DNA from: DASUFE01 sp036274675
GTDB taxonomy: Bacteria; Pseudomonadota; Gammaproteobacteria; HTCC5015
NCBI GenBank assembly: GCA_036274675.1
Contig: DASUFE010000058.1
Location: forward strand, 1 to 64,000
DNA: 64,000 nucleotides
Direction of reading: 5' to 3'
Shown piece by piece: positions 43,252 to 51,192 of the stretch. A program made the position numbers and the translations under genes. The notes under the pieces were generated by a model, which saw nothing but the letters and a program-made list of their open reading frames with translations, did not search any database and was not told the DNA's origin. Every line of letters begins with the position of its first letter. Positions within the stretch are counted from its first letter, which is position 1.

Positions 43252-43268
43252 TACAGTGATCCACTGTA
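43252..43268. promoter_or_regulatory. Palindrome upstream of the CBM2 hydrolase gene
   Basis: TACAGTG at 43252-43258 and CACTGTA at 43262-43268 form a perfect inverted repeat around a three-base centre, about 100 bases before the gene start. A related CTACAGCGGTGATC follows at 43272. It may be an operator; no regulator is identified. Confidence 0.4.
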
Positions 43269-43366
43269 CATCTACAGCGGTGATCTTCTTACAGTCATCC
43301 ACGTAAGCCGGCCACTCGTTGCAGTTACAGGATGGAGACCTGAAACATTACAGGAGGTAATGCATC

Positions 43367-45952
43367 ATGAAAAGCGCAAGCATTCTGACTTTGCTTTTTG
43401 CAATACTACAAACAAGCAGCGGTTACGCCTACACATCGGCGGATATCGGCAGCGTCGGCGCAGCAGGCTCATCGAGCGTCTCCGGCGGCGTCCTCACCAT
43501 CGAAGGCTCGGGCGCTGATATCTGGAATACGGCGGATGAATTTCACTATTACTACACCACCTTGTCCGGCGACGGGCAGATTACAGCCAGGATAGAAAGC
43601 GTGGAAGATGTCCACACCTGGACCAAGGCCGGTGTCATGATCCGCGATTCGCTGGCGGACAATTCGGCATACGCCTTCATGCTGCTCCGTCCCACCGAAG
43701 GCGCGGCCTTTCAATACCGCAGTTCTCAGGGCGGATATTCGGACGGTGTGGAAGCACTCTACGTCCGGCCTCCCACATGGCTGCGCCTTACCCGCGAAGG
43801 CAGCACCTTCAAAAGTTATATCTCCGACGACGGCCTGTGCTGGACTCCCGTCGGCGAAACGGACATTACCATGTCAAGCACCGATTACGTGGGTGTGGCG
43901 CTGACTTCCAATAACGACGGCGTGCTGGCTGAAGCTGAAGTAACCAATCTGAGCGTCGAAACCAGTGTCGAGGCGTTCAACGCCAATTGCCCGCGCGCGG
44001 CCGTGGACGGCCGGCTTGCGGCTCCCAGTCAATGGGTGGTGCAACCGGGTAATCTCGCAACTGTCGGCTGGAAATATACCTTCAGCAACCCCAACAGCAG
44101 TCCGACCTGGGAAAGTTGCACGGCTGGCCTGAGATATGGTCCCGATGATCCGCAATGCCCGAATCCCGCCGCGTCCCCATCCTGGACACAGACAGGCTAC
44201 AACGACAGCGGCTGGTCCACGGGTAATGCCGGTTTTGGCAGTCATCCGGGCGGAGCCGGTGATGCCGTTAACACAAGCTGGTCGACGTCGAATCCCGATA
44301 TCTGGCTGCGCAAGACCTTCACCATCACCTCAGGGCAGATCGACGACTTGGTGCTCTGGGCCCGCTGGGATGACGGGATCACCGTTTATATCAACGGCGT
44401 ACTGGCGACCTGGCAGAAAAACTGGACGGACGGGTATCAATATCTCGGCTTGAGCCATGAAGCGCGCGCCGCACTGACTTCAACAGGCACCAATGTGATC
44501 GCTGTGCGCGTCAAAAACGGTGAATACCCCGGCTGGCCCAATGGGGACGATCCCCGGTACTTCGATATGGGGCTGGGGCTCAAGGAAGAACTGGCCCAGA
44601 TACCGCAAACGTCCGGCGGCATACAGACCATCACCGAGCTCGGGGATTACAGCGATGTGGTCAGGGAATTCATGATTGAACAGGGCATACCCGGCGGCAC
44701 CCTGGCGGTCATGAAAGATGATACGGTCGTGCTGGCCAAGGGCTTTGGTTACAAGGACAAGGCTTTGCAGACCGCCTTGCCTTACGATGCCTTGATGCGT
44801 CTGGCCAGCGTCGACAAGGTCGTAACCAAGGCGGCCATTATGAAACTCTATAACGATAATGTCATTGCGGATCTGGACGATGAAGTGTTTCCAATGATCA
44901 CCGGCTTGCAACCCGTTCCCGGGGACTCCGCGGGCAGCGGGGTCAATGACATTACCGTCAGGCATCTGCTCGACCATACCAGCGGCATTGCAGCAATCGA
45001 CGAAGAGCAGATGTCCGCCTATGAAAAGTACTATCTCTTCGGCGTCGAGCCCTCCAACTGGAACAAGGAACTGAACCTGCGCTGGCTCTACAGTCAGGAC
45101 ACGACGTTCACTCCGGGGGCTCAGTCCGAATATTCCAGCAGCGGATATTTCATCCTGCGCTATCTCGTGGAATACCTGACCCAGGACTCCATTGAAAACT
45201 ATATCGCCAGCATGTTGACGGCGGTCGGCGTGACGGATATCTACGTCGCCCACGAGCGCCTGGCGGGCAGAGACTCCCGGGAGCCTGCTTACATCAATGC
45301 GGGGATTCCTTTCGACCGCTGGATCAATCTGGAAGACTACCTCGCGCTGGGGGCATCCGCCGAGGCAATGGTGCGCTTCCTGCATGCCTACGACCTTGGC
45401 ACCGGAGAATATCTGCTGGATGGATCCGGTAACCAGGTCGTCGCTCCGGGAGGCGGACTGTTCTTCGGCGCCATGAACGGCACATGGAGTGTAGTGATAC
45501 AACGTCCCGATGGAATCAGCCTGGCCGTCATCTTTAATAAAGCCGGTTACTTTGATGATATCGTCAACCGCCTGGATACGGTCACCGCGGATCTCACCGG
45601 TCCGGGAGGCGTTTGGGGTCTCGACTGTTCCGTCGAATACGATATCTACAATGACTGGGGCGCCGGTTTCGATGTCTCTCTCACGGTCACCAATAACGGC
45701 AGCTCGAACATCAGCGGTTATGAGCTTGAGTGGGATCTGGGCGCCGGCGAAAGCCTTGATTATGGCTGGAACGCGACCTTCAACGCCTCCGGTTCAACGC
45801 TGACGGCTTCCAATACTTCGGGTCAGTGGAACGGCGTCATCACGGCGAACGGCGGGCAGGTCACCTTCGGCTTCCAGGGACTCAACAGTTCCGCTCCCGC
45901 GAATCTTCCCGGCGAATTCAGATTGAACGGCTCGATTTGCGAAATAGAGTGA
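43367..45952 (+). CDS. Secreted beta-lactamase-family serine hydrolase with galactose-binding-like and CBM2 domains
   Basis: The 861-residue exported protein has a signal peptide (about 1-22), a concanavalin/DUF1349-like sheet domain (about 25-200, with TKAGVMIRDSL), a galactose-binding-like jelly roll (about 210-410, WLRKTFTI, TVYINGVL), a serine hydrolase of the class C beta-lactamase/D-peptidase fold (about 420-745) and a family 2 carbohydrate-binding module (about 752-861). The hydrolase has SVDK (SxxK nucleophile), YSSSGY (YxS/N) and HLLDHTSGI. The CBM2 has paired terminal Cys residues and the conserved WNATFNASG and WNGVI tryptophans. ATG at 43367 with AGGAGGT eight bases upstream. It interrupts nlpD-rpoS. 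Substrate unknown. Confidence 0.82.
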   Translation: MKSASILTLLFAILQTSSGYAYTSADIGSVGAAGSSSVSGGVLTIEGSGADIWNTADEFHYYYTTLSGDGQITARIESVEDVHTWTKAGVMIRDSLADNSAYAFMLLRPTEGAAFQYRSSQGGYSDGVEALYVRPPTWLRLTREGSTFKSYISDDGLCWTPVGETDITMSSTDYVGVALTSNNDGVLAEAEVTNLSVETSVEAFNANCPRAAVDGRLAAPSQWVVQPGNLATVGWKYTFSNPNSSPTWESCTAGLRYGPDDPQCPNPAASPSWTQTGYNDSGWSTGNAGFGSHPGGAGDAVNTSWSTSNPDIWLRKTFTITSGQIDDLVLWARWDDGITVYINGVLATWQKNWTDGYQYLGLSHEARAALTSTGTNVIAVRVKNGEYPGWPNGDDPRYFDMGLGLKEELAQIPQTSGGIQTITELGDYSDVVREFMIEQGIPGGTLAVMKDDTVVLAKGFGYKDKALQTALPYDALMRLASVDKVVTKAAIMKLYNDNVIADLDDEVFPMITGLQPVPGDSAGSGVNDITVRHLLDHTSGIAAIDEEQMSAYEKYYLFGVEPSNWNKELNLRWLYSQDTTFTPGAQSEYSSSGYFILRYLVEYLTQDSIENYIASMLTAVGVTDIYVAHERLAGRDSREPAYINAGIPFDRWINLEDYLALGASAEAMVRFLHAYDLGTGEYLLDGSGNQVVAPGGGLFFGAMNGTWSVVIQRPDGISLAVIFNKAGYFDDIVNRLDTVTADLTGPGGVWGLDCSVEYDIYNDWGAGFDVSLTVTNNGSSNISGYELEWDLGAGESLDYGWNATFNASGSTLTASNTSGQWNGVITANGGQVTFGFQGLNSSAPANLPGEFRLNGSICEIE

Positions 45953-45971
45953 TTTGACCCGGTAACATCCT

Positions 45972-46005
45972 GGCCCCGTATTCCGATGGGATACGGGGCC
46001 TTTTT
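45972..46005 (+). terminator. Intrinsic terminator of the CBM2 hydrolase gene
   Basis: GGCCCCGTAT (45972-45981) pairs perfectly with ATACGGGGCC (45991-46000), loop of nine bases, followed by TTTTT. It lies 20 bases after the stop. Confidence 0.9.
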
Positions 46006-46017
46006 ACAGCCGGGTCA

Positions 46018-46773
46018 TCAGGGCCTGGGCAAGTACTTTAATGGATCAACAGGCTTGCCTTGGCGGCGGATTTCGAAATGCAGGCGCGCGTTTCCCCCGA
46101 GCTTGCCCATTTCCGCTATTTTCTGTCCCGCCTTTACCTCCGCGCCCTCTGCGACCAGCAGATTCCGGTTGTGCCCATAGGCGCTGATATAGGTGTCGTT
46201 GTGTTTGATAATGATCAACTGCCCAAAGCCGCTCAGCCCGTTGCCGCTGTAAACCACCCTGCCATCGGCGCTTGCCCGCACGTCCTGGCCCGCGACGCCG
46301 GCGATATCGATACCCTGCGCGATGCTTTGCTGTCCCTGGAAAGTCTGCACCACCTGACCGCGCGTCGGCCAGATCCATTCACTGGGTGGCGGCAACGCAG
46401 GCCTGGTCTCCGCGTGGGCCGCCGGTCGCGCCCGGCGGTCGTTAATAACAGCGGAAGCTTTGTTCGAGGACGCGGCCGCTTGCCGCGTCTCCGGCAGCAA
46501 TGCGGGGTCCGTCAGCGTCAATTCCTGGCCCGGATGAATCGTATAGGGAGCGGCAATGCCGTTCCATCGCGCCAGATCGCGATAGTCCAGGTTATAGCGC
46601 CAGGCGATCGCATAGAGAGTTTCTCCGGCATGCACACGGTAAAGCTGCGAGTTCCAGCGTAAGCCGCCGCTGCCGCAGGCAATCAGTATGCAGGATAGGA
46701 CGCAGGCAAGACCCGCGCTCAGACATGTCCGATAAAATAATTGTCCGGCTCTCAACGGCATAAACGGCTTCAT
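46018..46773 (-). CDS. nlpD: Murein hydrolase activator NlpD (LysM-M23 lipoprotein)
   Basis: Outer-membrane lipoprotein that activates amidases for septal peptidoglycan splitting. The 251 residues start with a lipoprotein signal (lipobox LIAC, Cys near residue 32), a LysM domain (about 42-90, YRVHAGETLYAIAWRYNLDYRDLARWNG) and an M23-type domain (about 135-250). The M23 domain lacks catalytic zinc ligands, as in activator-type NlpD: it has GIDIAGVAGQDVRA and HFEIRRQGKPVDPLKYLP. The ATG at 46773 (MKPFMPLR) fits the signal peptide; the frame is open further upstream. It follows galE by 86 bases and is split from rpoS by the plus-strand hydrolase gene. Confidence 0.94.
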   Translation of the reverse strand: MKPFMPLRAGQLFYRTCLSAGLACVLSCILIACGSGGLRWNSQLYRVHAGETLYAIAWRYNLDYRDLARWNGIAAPYTIHPGQELTLTDPALLPETRQAAASSNKASAVINDRRARPAAHAETRPALPPPSEWIWPTRGQVVQTFQGQQSIAQGIDIAGVAGQDVRASADGRVVYSGNGLSGFGQLIIIKHNDTYISAYGHNRNLLVAEGAEVKAGQKIAEMGKLGGNARLHFEIRRQGKPVDPLKYLPRP

Positions 46774-46859
46774 TGTACCGGACGAACCGGTGATCGCGGT
46801 GGAAAATCCGCGCTCGATGTTTATTGAAAGGAAACAGAAATTTTGTGCCGGCCGTTCGC

Positions 46860-47864
46860 CTAGAAAACCGCCTGGGCTTTGCGCAGCCCCTTGCGCTCCC
46901 ATTCCAGGGAAGTCTTGACGATAAAATCCAGATCGTCGAAACGCGGCTTCCATCCCAGAACGCTTTTGATTCTGTCCGCGCGGGCGATCAGCACAGGCGG
47001 ATCACCGGCGCGGCGAGCTTCTTCGCGCACACGCAAGGGTGCGCCGTTAATACGCTCAACCGCCCGCAATACTTCATGCACGCTGGAGCCGTGCCCATAA
47101 CCGCAATTCAGGGTGGTTGAATGACCGCTCTTCCTCAGGTAATCAAGCGCCTTCAGATGCGCCTCCGCCAGATCCTCGACGTGTATATAGTCGCGCACAC
47201 CCGTTCCGTCTGCAGTCGGATAATCCGTTCCGAAAATCGAGACGTGGGAACGCCTGCCTACCGCGGCCTCGCAGGCAACCTTGATCAGCAAGGTCGCCTT
47301 TTCCGTCGATTGCCCGATACGGCCGCCGGGATCCGAACCCGCCACATTGAAGTAGCGCAGGATGACATGACGCAGCGGGGTGACCGCGGACAGATCGCGC
47401 AACATCCATTCGGTCATCAGCTTCGAAGTACCGTAAGGGTTGATCGGCAGCAGCGGCGACTCCTCGCTCGCGATCCCTCCGGGCGGCATACCGTAAACCG
47501 CGGCCGTCGATGAGAAAATAAAATGTTTCACGCCGGCCCGCTGGCAGCAGTCGAGCAGGTTGAGCGAGGCGGCGGTATTGTTGCGGTAATATTTCAGGGG
47601 GTCGGCCACCGACTCCGGGACGACCGTATGCGCCGCGAAATGCAGCACGGCCTCGACCTGATGCTCGCGCAGAATGCGGTCCACCAGCTCACGGTCGCCG
47701 GTATCACCCTGGATCAGCTTTCCATACAGCACGGCCTTCGCAAACCCGGTCGAGAGGTTATCCAGGACCACTATATTCTCCCCGGCCTCGCCCAGCTGCT
47801 TTACTACATGACTGCCTATATAACCGGCGCCGCCGGTCACCAGAACGGATCGCTTGCTCTTCAT
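46860..47864 (-). CDS. galE: UDP-glucose 4-epimerase
   Basis: Short-chain-dehydrogenase-type epimerase that interconverts UDP-glucose and UDP-galactose, supplying surface glycans. The NAD motif VTGGAGYIGSHVV, the HFAAHTVVPESV segment, the catalytic Ser (FSSTAAVYG) and Tyr-Lys (YGTSK) and the LRYFNVAGSDPGGRIGQS and GVRDYIHVEDLAEAH segments are present. The ATG at 47864 has AAGGAG five bases upstream and gives 334 residues. It lies between pcm and nlpD, which is unusual for that cluster, and its role probably serves the glycan loci nearby. Confidence 0.95.
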   Translation of the reverse strand: MKSKRSVLVTGGAGYIGSHVVKQLGEAGENIVVLDNLSTGFAKAVLYGKLIQGDTGDRELVDRILREHQVEAVLHFAAHTVVPESVADPLKYYRNNTAASLNLLDCCQRAGVKHFIFSSTAAVYGMPPGGIASEESPLLPINPYGTSKLMTEWMLRDLSAVTPLRHVILRYFNVAGSDPGGRIGQSTEKATLLIKVACEAAVGRRSHVSIFGTDYPTADGTGVRDYIHVEDLAEAHLKALDYLRKSGHSTTLNCGYGHGSSVHEVLRAVERINGAPLRVREEARRAGDPPVLIARADRIKSVLGWKPRFDDLDFIVKTSLEWERKGLRKAQAVF

Positions 47865-47905
47865 ATGCTCCTTGTTCCCCGGATAATTCCCTATAAGGGC
47901 TGCAA

Positions 47906-48589
47906 TCAACGATCGCGCCCGCTCAGGAAAGGGACAAAACTCACGAGTTCGAGTTCGCGCTGGACGAATCCATCGGCGGTACGTTCTATTCTATATAAAC
48001 GTTGGGTACCCCCGTTTTCTCCCACCGGGATAACCATGCGACCGCCGACCGTGAGTTGATCAAGAAGTGTCTCGGGTATCCGGGAGGGCGCGGCCGTGAC
48101 GATGATAGCGTCGAAAGGGGCCTGCTGCGGCCATCCCAGAGAGCCGTCCTCGTACTTACACTGCACATTACGCAGCTGCAAACGGAGCATCAGGTCCTGA
48201 GCCCTTTTGTGAAGCTCCTGGATCCGTTCCACTGTATAGACCCTTTCCACCAGCATCGCCAGCACCGCCGCCTGGTAGCCGGATCCGGTTCCGATCTCCA
48301 GCACTCTGCGCGGCTTCAGGGACGGGTTCTCACCGAGCACGCTCTCGGTCATGCGGGCGACGATAAATGGCTGGGAAATCGTCTGGCCGAAACCGATAGG
48401 CAGGGCGGAATCTTCGTAGGCCCGGTTCGCCATCGCCTCGTCCACGAACAAATGCCGCGGCATATTGCCGATGACATGCAGCACCTCCTCGTTCACGATA
48501 CCCTCTTCGCGCAGGCGCTCCACCAGCTGGTTACGGCGCCGTTGCGAGGTCATGCCGATGCCGAGCAGATCACTCTTACCTATCTTCAC
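47906..48589 (-). CDS. pcm: Protein-L-isoaspartate O-methyltransferase
   Basis: Repairs age-damaged proteins by methylating L-isoaspartyl residues with S-adenosylmethionine. Family signatures are GIGMTSQRRRNQLVERLR at the N terminus, SALPIGFGQTISQPFIVARM, the SAM loop LEIGTGSGYQAAVLA, and DAIIVTAAPSRIPE. A GTG at 48589 with GGAGG six bases upstream gives 227 residues and overlaps the surE stop by 14 bases; the ATG at 48553 lacks a ribosome site. The surE-pcm pair is conserved and probably co-translated. Confidence 0.95.
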   Translation of the reverse strand: MKIGKSDLLGIGMTSQRRRNQLVERLREEGIVNEEVLHVIGNMPRHLFVDEAMANRAYEDSALPIGFGQTISQPFIVARMTESVLGENPSLKPRRVLEIGTGSGYQAAVLAMLVERVYTVERIQELHKRAQDLMLRLQLRNVQCKYEDGSLGWPQQAPFDAIIVTAAPSRIPETLLDQLTVGGRMVIPVGENGGTQRLYRIERTADGFVQRELELVSFVPFLSGRDR

Positions 48590-49340
48590 TGGCCGCCTCC
48601 ACCCAGGTCCGAAGGGATTCCAGTGCTTCGTAGCGCGTGAGATCGATCTTGAGCGGCGTAATCGACACGCAATGCGCGGCCACCGCATCGAAATCGGTTC
48701 CCGGTCCCGCATCCTGCCCGACTCCCGCCGGACCGATCCAGTAAATGGGCGCACCCCGCGGATCCGCATCCTTGATCACCGGCTCCGAGCGATGGCGGTT
48801 ACCGAGGCGTGTCACTCGCCAGCCCGCCAGGAAATCCCAGGGCACATCCGGCACGTTCACATTCAATATGCTGTCGGGAGGGAGCGGTTTGTTGCGGATC
48901 CATTGCAACAAGGTCTGGGCAACGCGCGCCGCCGTCGCATAATGTTGCGGATTGAACGAATCGAGCGAGACGGCCATTGCCGGATACCCCAGAAAGCGTC
49001 CCTCCATGGCGGCGGCAACGGTGCCTGAATAAATGACGTCGTCCGCCAGATTGGCGCCGGCATTGATGCCGGAGATCACCATATCCGGTTCGTAATCAAG
49101 CAGGCCGTTCAGCGCCAGGTGCACACAGTCGGAAGGCGTGCCGTTCATGACGTAGCGGAAACCGTTGGGCGCAGTGAATACGCGCAGCGGCTCATGAACC
49201 GTCAGCGAATTGCTGGCCGCACTGCGGTTGCGATCGGGGGCGACCACGGTCACATCGTCCGCGACTTCCGCTATCGCACGCGCCAGCGCCTGGATGCCCG
49301 GCGCCAGGTAACCGTCGTCATTGCTGATCAAAATCCGCAT
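48576..49340 (-). CDS. surE: 5'/3'-nucleotidase SurE
   Basis: Metal-dependent nucleoside monophosphatase linked to stationary-phase survival. The start MRILISNDDGYLAPGIQALA carries the metal-binding Asp-Asp. Further family segments are VVAPDRNRSAASNSLT, NGTPSDCVHLAL and SGINAGANLADDVIYSGTVAAAMEG. The ATG at 49340 gives 254 residues; the frame upstream is not needed. It heads the surE-pcm-galE-nlpD set, divergent from the Smr gene across about 95 bases. Confidence 0.97.
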   Translation of the reverse strand: MRILISNDDGYLAPGIQALARAIAEVADDVTVVAPDRNRSAASNSLTVHEPLRVFTAPNGFRYVMNGTPSDCVHLALNGLLDYEPDMVISGINAGANLADDVIYSGTVAAAMEGRFLGYPAMAVSLDSFNPQHYATAARVAQTLLQWIRNKPLPPDSILNVNVPDVPWDFLAGWRVTRLGNRHRSEPVIKDADPRGAPIYWIGPAGVGQDAGPGTDFDAVAAHCVSITPLKIDLTRYEALESLRTWVEAASEDR

Positions 49341-49436
49341 GGAAATGAATTTACTTTGGAAGTATGCTTCTAACCGTAGCTGGTCACTTCCCACGCATTG
49401 TACCTTTTATTTAAGGCGGCAGGTGTACAGTCGGCC

Positions 49437-49973
49437 ATGTCACACAAAGAACTGGAACAATCCGATATTGAGCTTTTCCGCGAATCCGTCGGCAAGGTCA
49501 AGCCCATCGCCAACGATCGCGCCGATCCCGGGCTCCCGCGACCGGTACCCGTGCCCATACAGGCGCAACTCCACGAACAGGAAGCCCTGCAAGACTTGAT
49601 GTCGGATCGTTATGACCCCGCCGCCTTGGACCTCGGCGACGAAATCAGCTTTCTGCGGCCCGGCCTGCAGAACAATATATTACGCAAACTGAAGCGCGGC
49701 CATTACAGCGTCGTCGCCGCCCTCGATCTGCACGGGCTGACCGTGCCGAAGGCGAAACAGGCCGTCATCACTTTCCTGCAGGACGCGCGCCAGTCGCAGA
49801 AACAGTGCGTGCGCATCATTCACGGCAAAGGCTTGCGCTCTTCCAACGCAGGACCCATTCTCAAACCCATGGTGGCGAAATGGCTCAGCCAGCGCCAGGA
49901 AGTGCTCGCCTACTGCACCGCCCGGCCGATGGATGGAGGCAGCGGAGCGATTTATGTGTTGTTGAAGAAATAA
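49437..49973 (+). CDS. Smr-domain protein
   Basis: The 178-residue cytosolic protein has a C-terminal Smr domain (about residues 90-175): LDLHGLTVPKAKQAVITFL, RIIHGKGLRS and the closing GGSGAIYVLLK. Smr domains nick or cleave DNA or RNA; in proteobacteria the stand-alone form is often named SmrA/SmrB, the latter being a ribosome-collision nuclease in Escherichia coli. The N-terminal half is acidic and Pro-rich (DPGLPRPVPVP), as in those proteins. The ATG at 49437 (MSHKELEQSD) is preferred over a TTG at 49398. Confidence 0.9.
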   Translation: MSHKELEQSDIELFRESVGKVKPIANDRADPGLPRPVPVPIQAQLHEQEALQDLMSDRYDPAALDLGDEISFLRPGLQNNILRKLKRGHYSVVAALDLHGLTVPKAKQAVITFLQDARQSQKQCVRIIHGKGLRSSNAGPILKPMVAKWLSQRQEVLAYCTARPMDGGSGAIYVLLKK

Positions 49974-50137
49974 CCGAAGCTCCTTGGCGGGCACGATGGA
50001 GGCTTTATTACGCGCCGTCCGACTGCTGATACTTTCGTAAATTCAACCTCTACATCCGTGGAGCCGTAGATACCAAACCTGCATGTCTTTACGGTATGAT
50101 CCCGGCCGTTGTCGGGAAAATTTATCGCGAGTCGAAA

Positions 50138-50608
50138 ATGCTGCTGCAAGATCTCGTTCCGGTCCTGGAATTCTCCATCGCCCCCGTCATCCTGATCTCG
50201 GGTGTCGGCCTGCTGCTGGTTTCAATGACCAATCGTTACGGCCGCATCATCGACCGCTGCCGCATCCAGGCGGATTTCCTGCGCGGCCATACGGGCGGAG
50301 AAGCGTACCGCGCGGGAATCCGGCATCAGCTCGATATACTGCTGCACCGCGGACGATTGCTCCGGCTGGCCATAGCGCTCGCGGCCCTCAGCATATTGCA
50401 GTCCGCGCTGCTTATCATCACGCTGTTCCTGATGACCCTGCTGCATCTGGAGATTCCCGGTTTGATCATCGTGCTGTTTTTCGGCGGCATGGCTTGCCTG
50501 ATCGGGGCCATGGTCTTCTTTATCGTCGATATCAATGTTTCCCTGGCCGCGCTCAAACTGGAAATCGAACTGCAGAAAACTTCCAAACCCGGGAACACCG
50601 CGGCCTGA
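50138..50608 (+). CDS. DUF2721-family membrane protein
   Basis: The 156-residue inner-membrane protein has three hydrophobic segments (about residues 10-30, 82-103 and 108-135). The DUF2721 pattern is VISGVGLLLVSMTNRYGRIIDR-like: ILISGVGLLLVSMTNRY, then a basic helix, then LHRGRLLRLAIALAALS. Function unknown. The frame opens at 50096, but the ATG at 50138 (MLLQDLVPVLE) matches the family start. A weak hairpin terminator follows. Confidence 0.82.
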   Translation: MLLQDLVPVLEFSIAPVILISGVGLLLVSMTNRYGRIIDRCRIQADFLRGHTGGEAYRAGIRHQLDILLHRGRLLRLAIALAALSILQSALLIITLFLMTLLHLEIPGLIIVLFFGGMACLIGAMVFFIVDINVSLAALKLEIELQKTSKPGNTAA

Positions 50609-50624
50609 TTCCGCACGAAATCCC

Positions 50625-50654
50625 GCCCGTCCATCGGGCCGGGCATATTTTTTT
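50625..50654 (+). terminator. Possible terminator after the DUF2721 gene
   Basis: GCCCG (50625-50629) pairs with CGGGC (50635-50639), a five-base loop, and seven T residues follow at 50648-50654. The eight bases between stem and T-run make it imperfect. Confidence 0.45.
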
Positions 50655-50763
50655 GCAATCCCCCGCCCATGCTGCGACAATCAATCACGATGAACGCAGG
50701 GGCGGGCAGATGCCGGCCGCCCCGCATCGCGGTTAATCGCGCAATGGAGGAGGAAACCACGGC

Positions 50764-51192
50764 ATGATCGAAGAAATCCGGGATAAGGGCCAATTACTGG
50801 CCATCATTATCCGCAACGAGTTCGACAAGCCGGGCATTTCCTTCGTGACGCCGAACGATCTCTCGCAACAGCTCGCCTACATGCATCACCCTTCCGGCAA
50901 GATAATCGAACCGCATATTCACAACCCGGTGAAACGCGAGGTCAACTATACGCAGGAGGTGCTCTTTATCAAGAGCGGCAAACTGCGCGTGGATTTCTAC
51001 ACTGAAACACGCGACTACCTGCACAGCCGGGTATTGCAGGCGGGCGACGTCATACTGCTTGCGACCGCCGGACACGGCTTCGAGGTCCTGGAAGAAGTGC
51101 GGATGCTTGAAGTGAAACAGGGACCCTACGCCGGCGAAACCGACAAGAGCCGTTTCAAATACGATCCCACACTGCCGATCGAGATCCTCTGA
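50764..51192 (+). CDS. Cupin-fold protein, possible sugar-nucleotide isomerase/epimerase
   Basis: Small cupin of 142 residues. It has the metal-binding cupin pattern HHPSGKIIEPHIHNPVKRE with clustered His and a second conserved part GDVILLATAGHGFEVLEE. Such WxcM/FdtA-like or mannose-isomerase-like cupins are common in nucleotide-sugar clusters; here an aminotransferase gene begins at its last base (TGATG). An AGGAGG ribosome site precedes the ATG. The exact reaction is not deducible. Confidence 0.78.
   Translation: MIEEIRDKGQLLAIIIRNEFDKPGISFVTPNDLSQQLAYMHHPSGKIIEPHIHNPVKREVNYTQEVLFIKSGKLRVDFYTETRDYLHSRVLQAGDVILLATAGHGFEVLEEVRMLEVKQGPYAGETDKSRFKYDPTLPIEIL

Larger units (their letters stand above)
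42770..43366. other. 597-base intergenic region between rpoS and the CBM2 hydrolase
   Basis: This divergent gap holds a decayed nlpD 3' fragment (42818-42925), a palindrome (43252-43268) and the AGGAGGT ribosome site (43352-43358) of the plus-strand gene. It should also contain the rpoS promoter, which in Escherichia coli lies within nlpD. No open frame of coding appearance was found in the rest. Confidence 0.7.
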
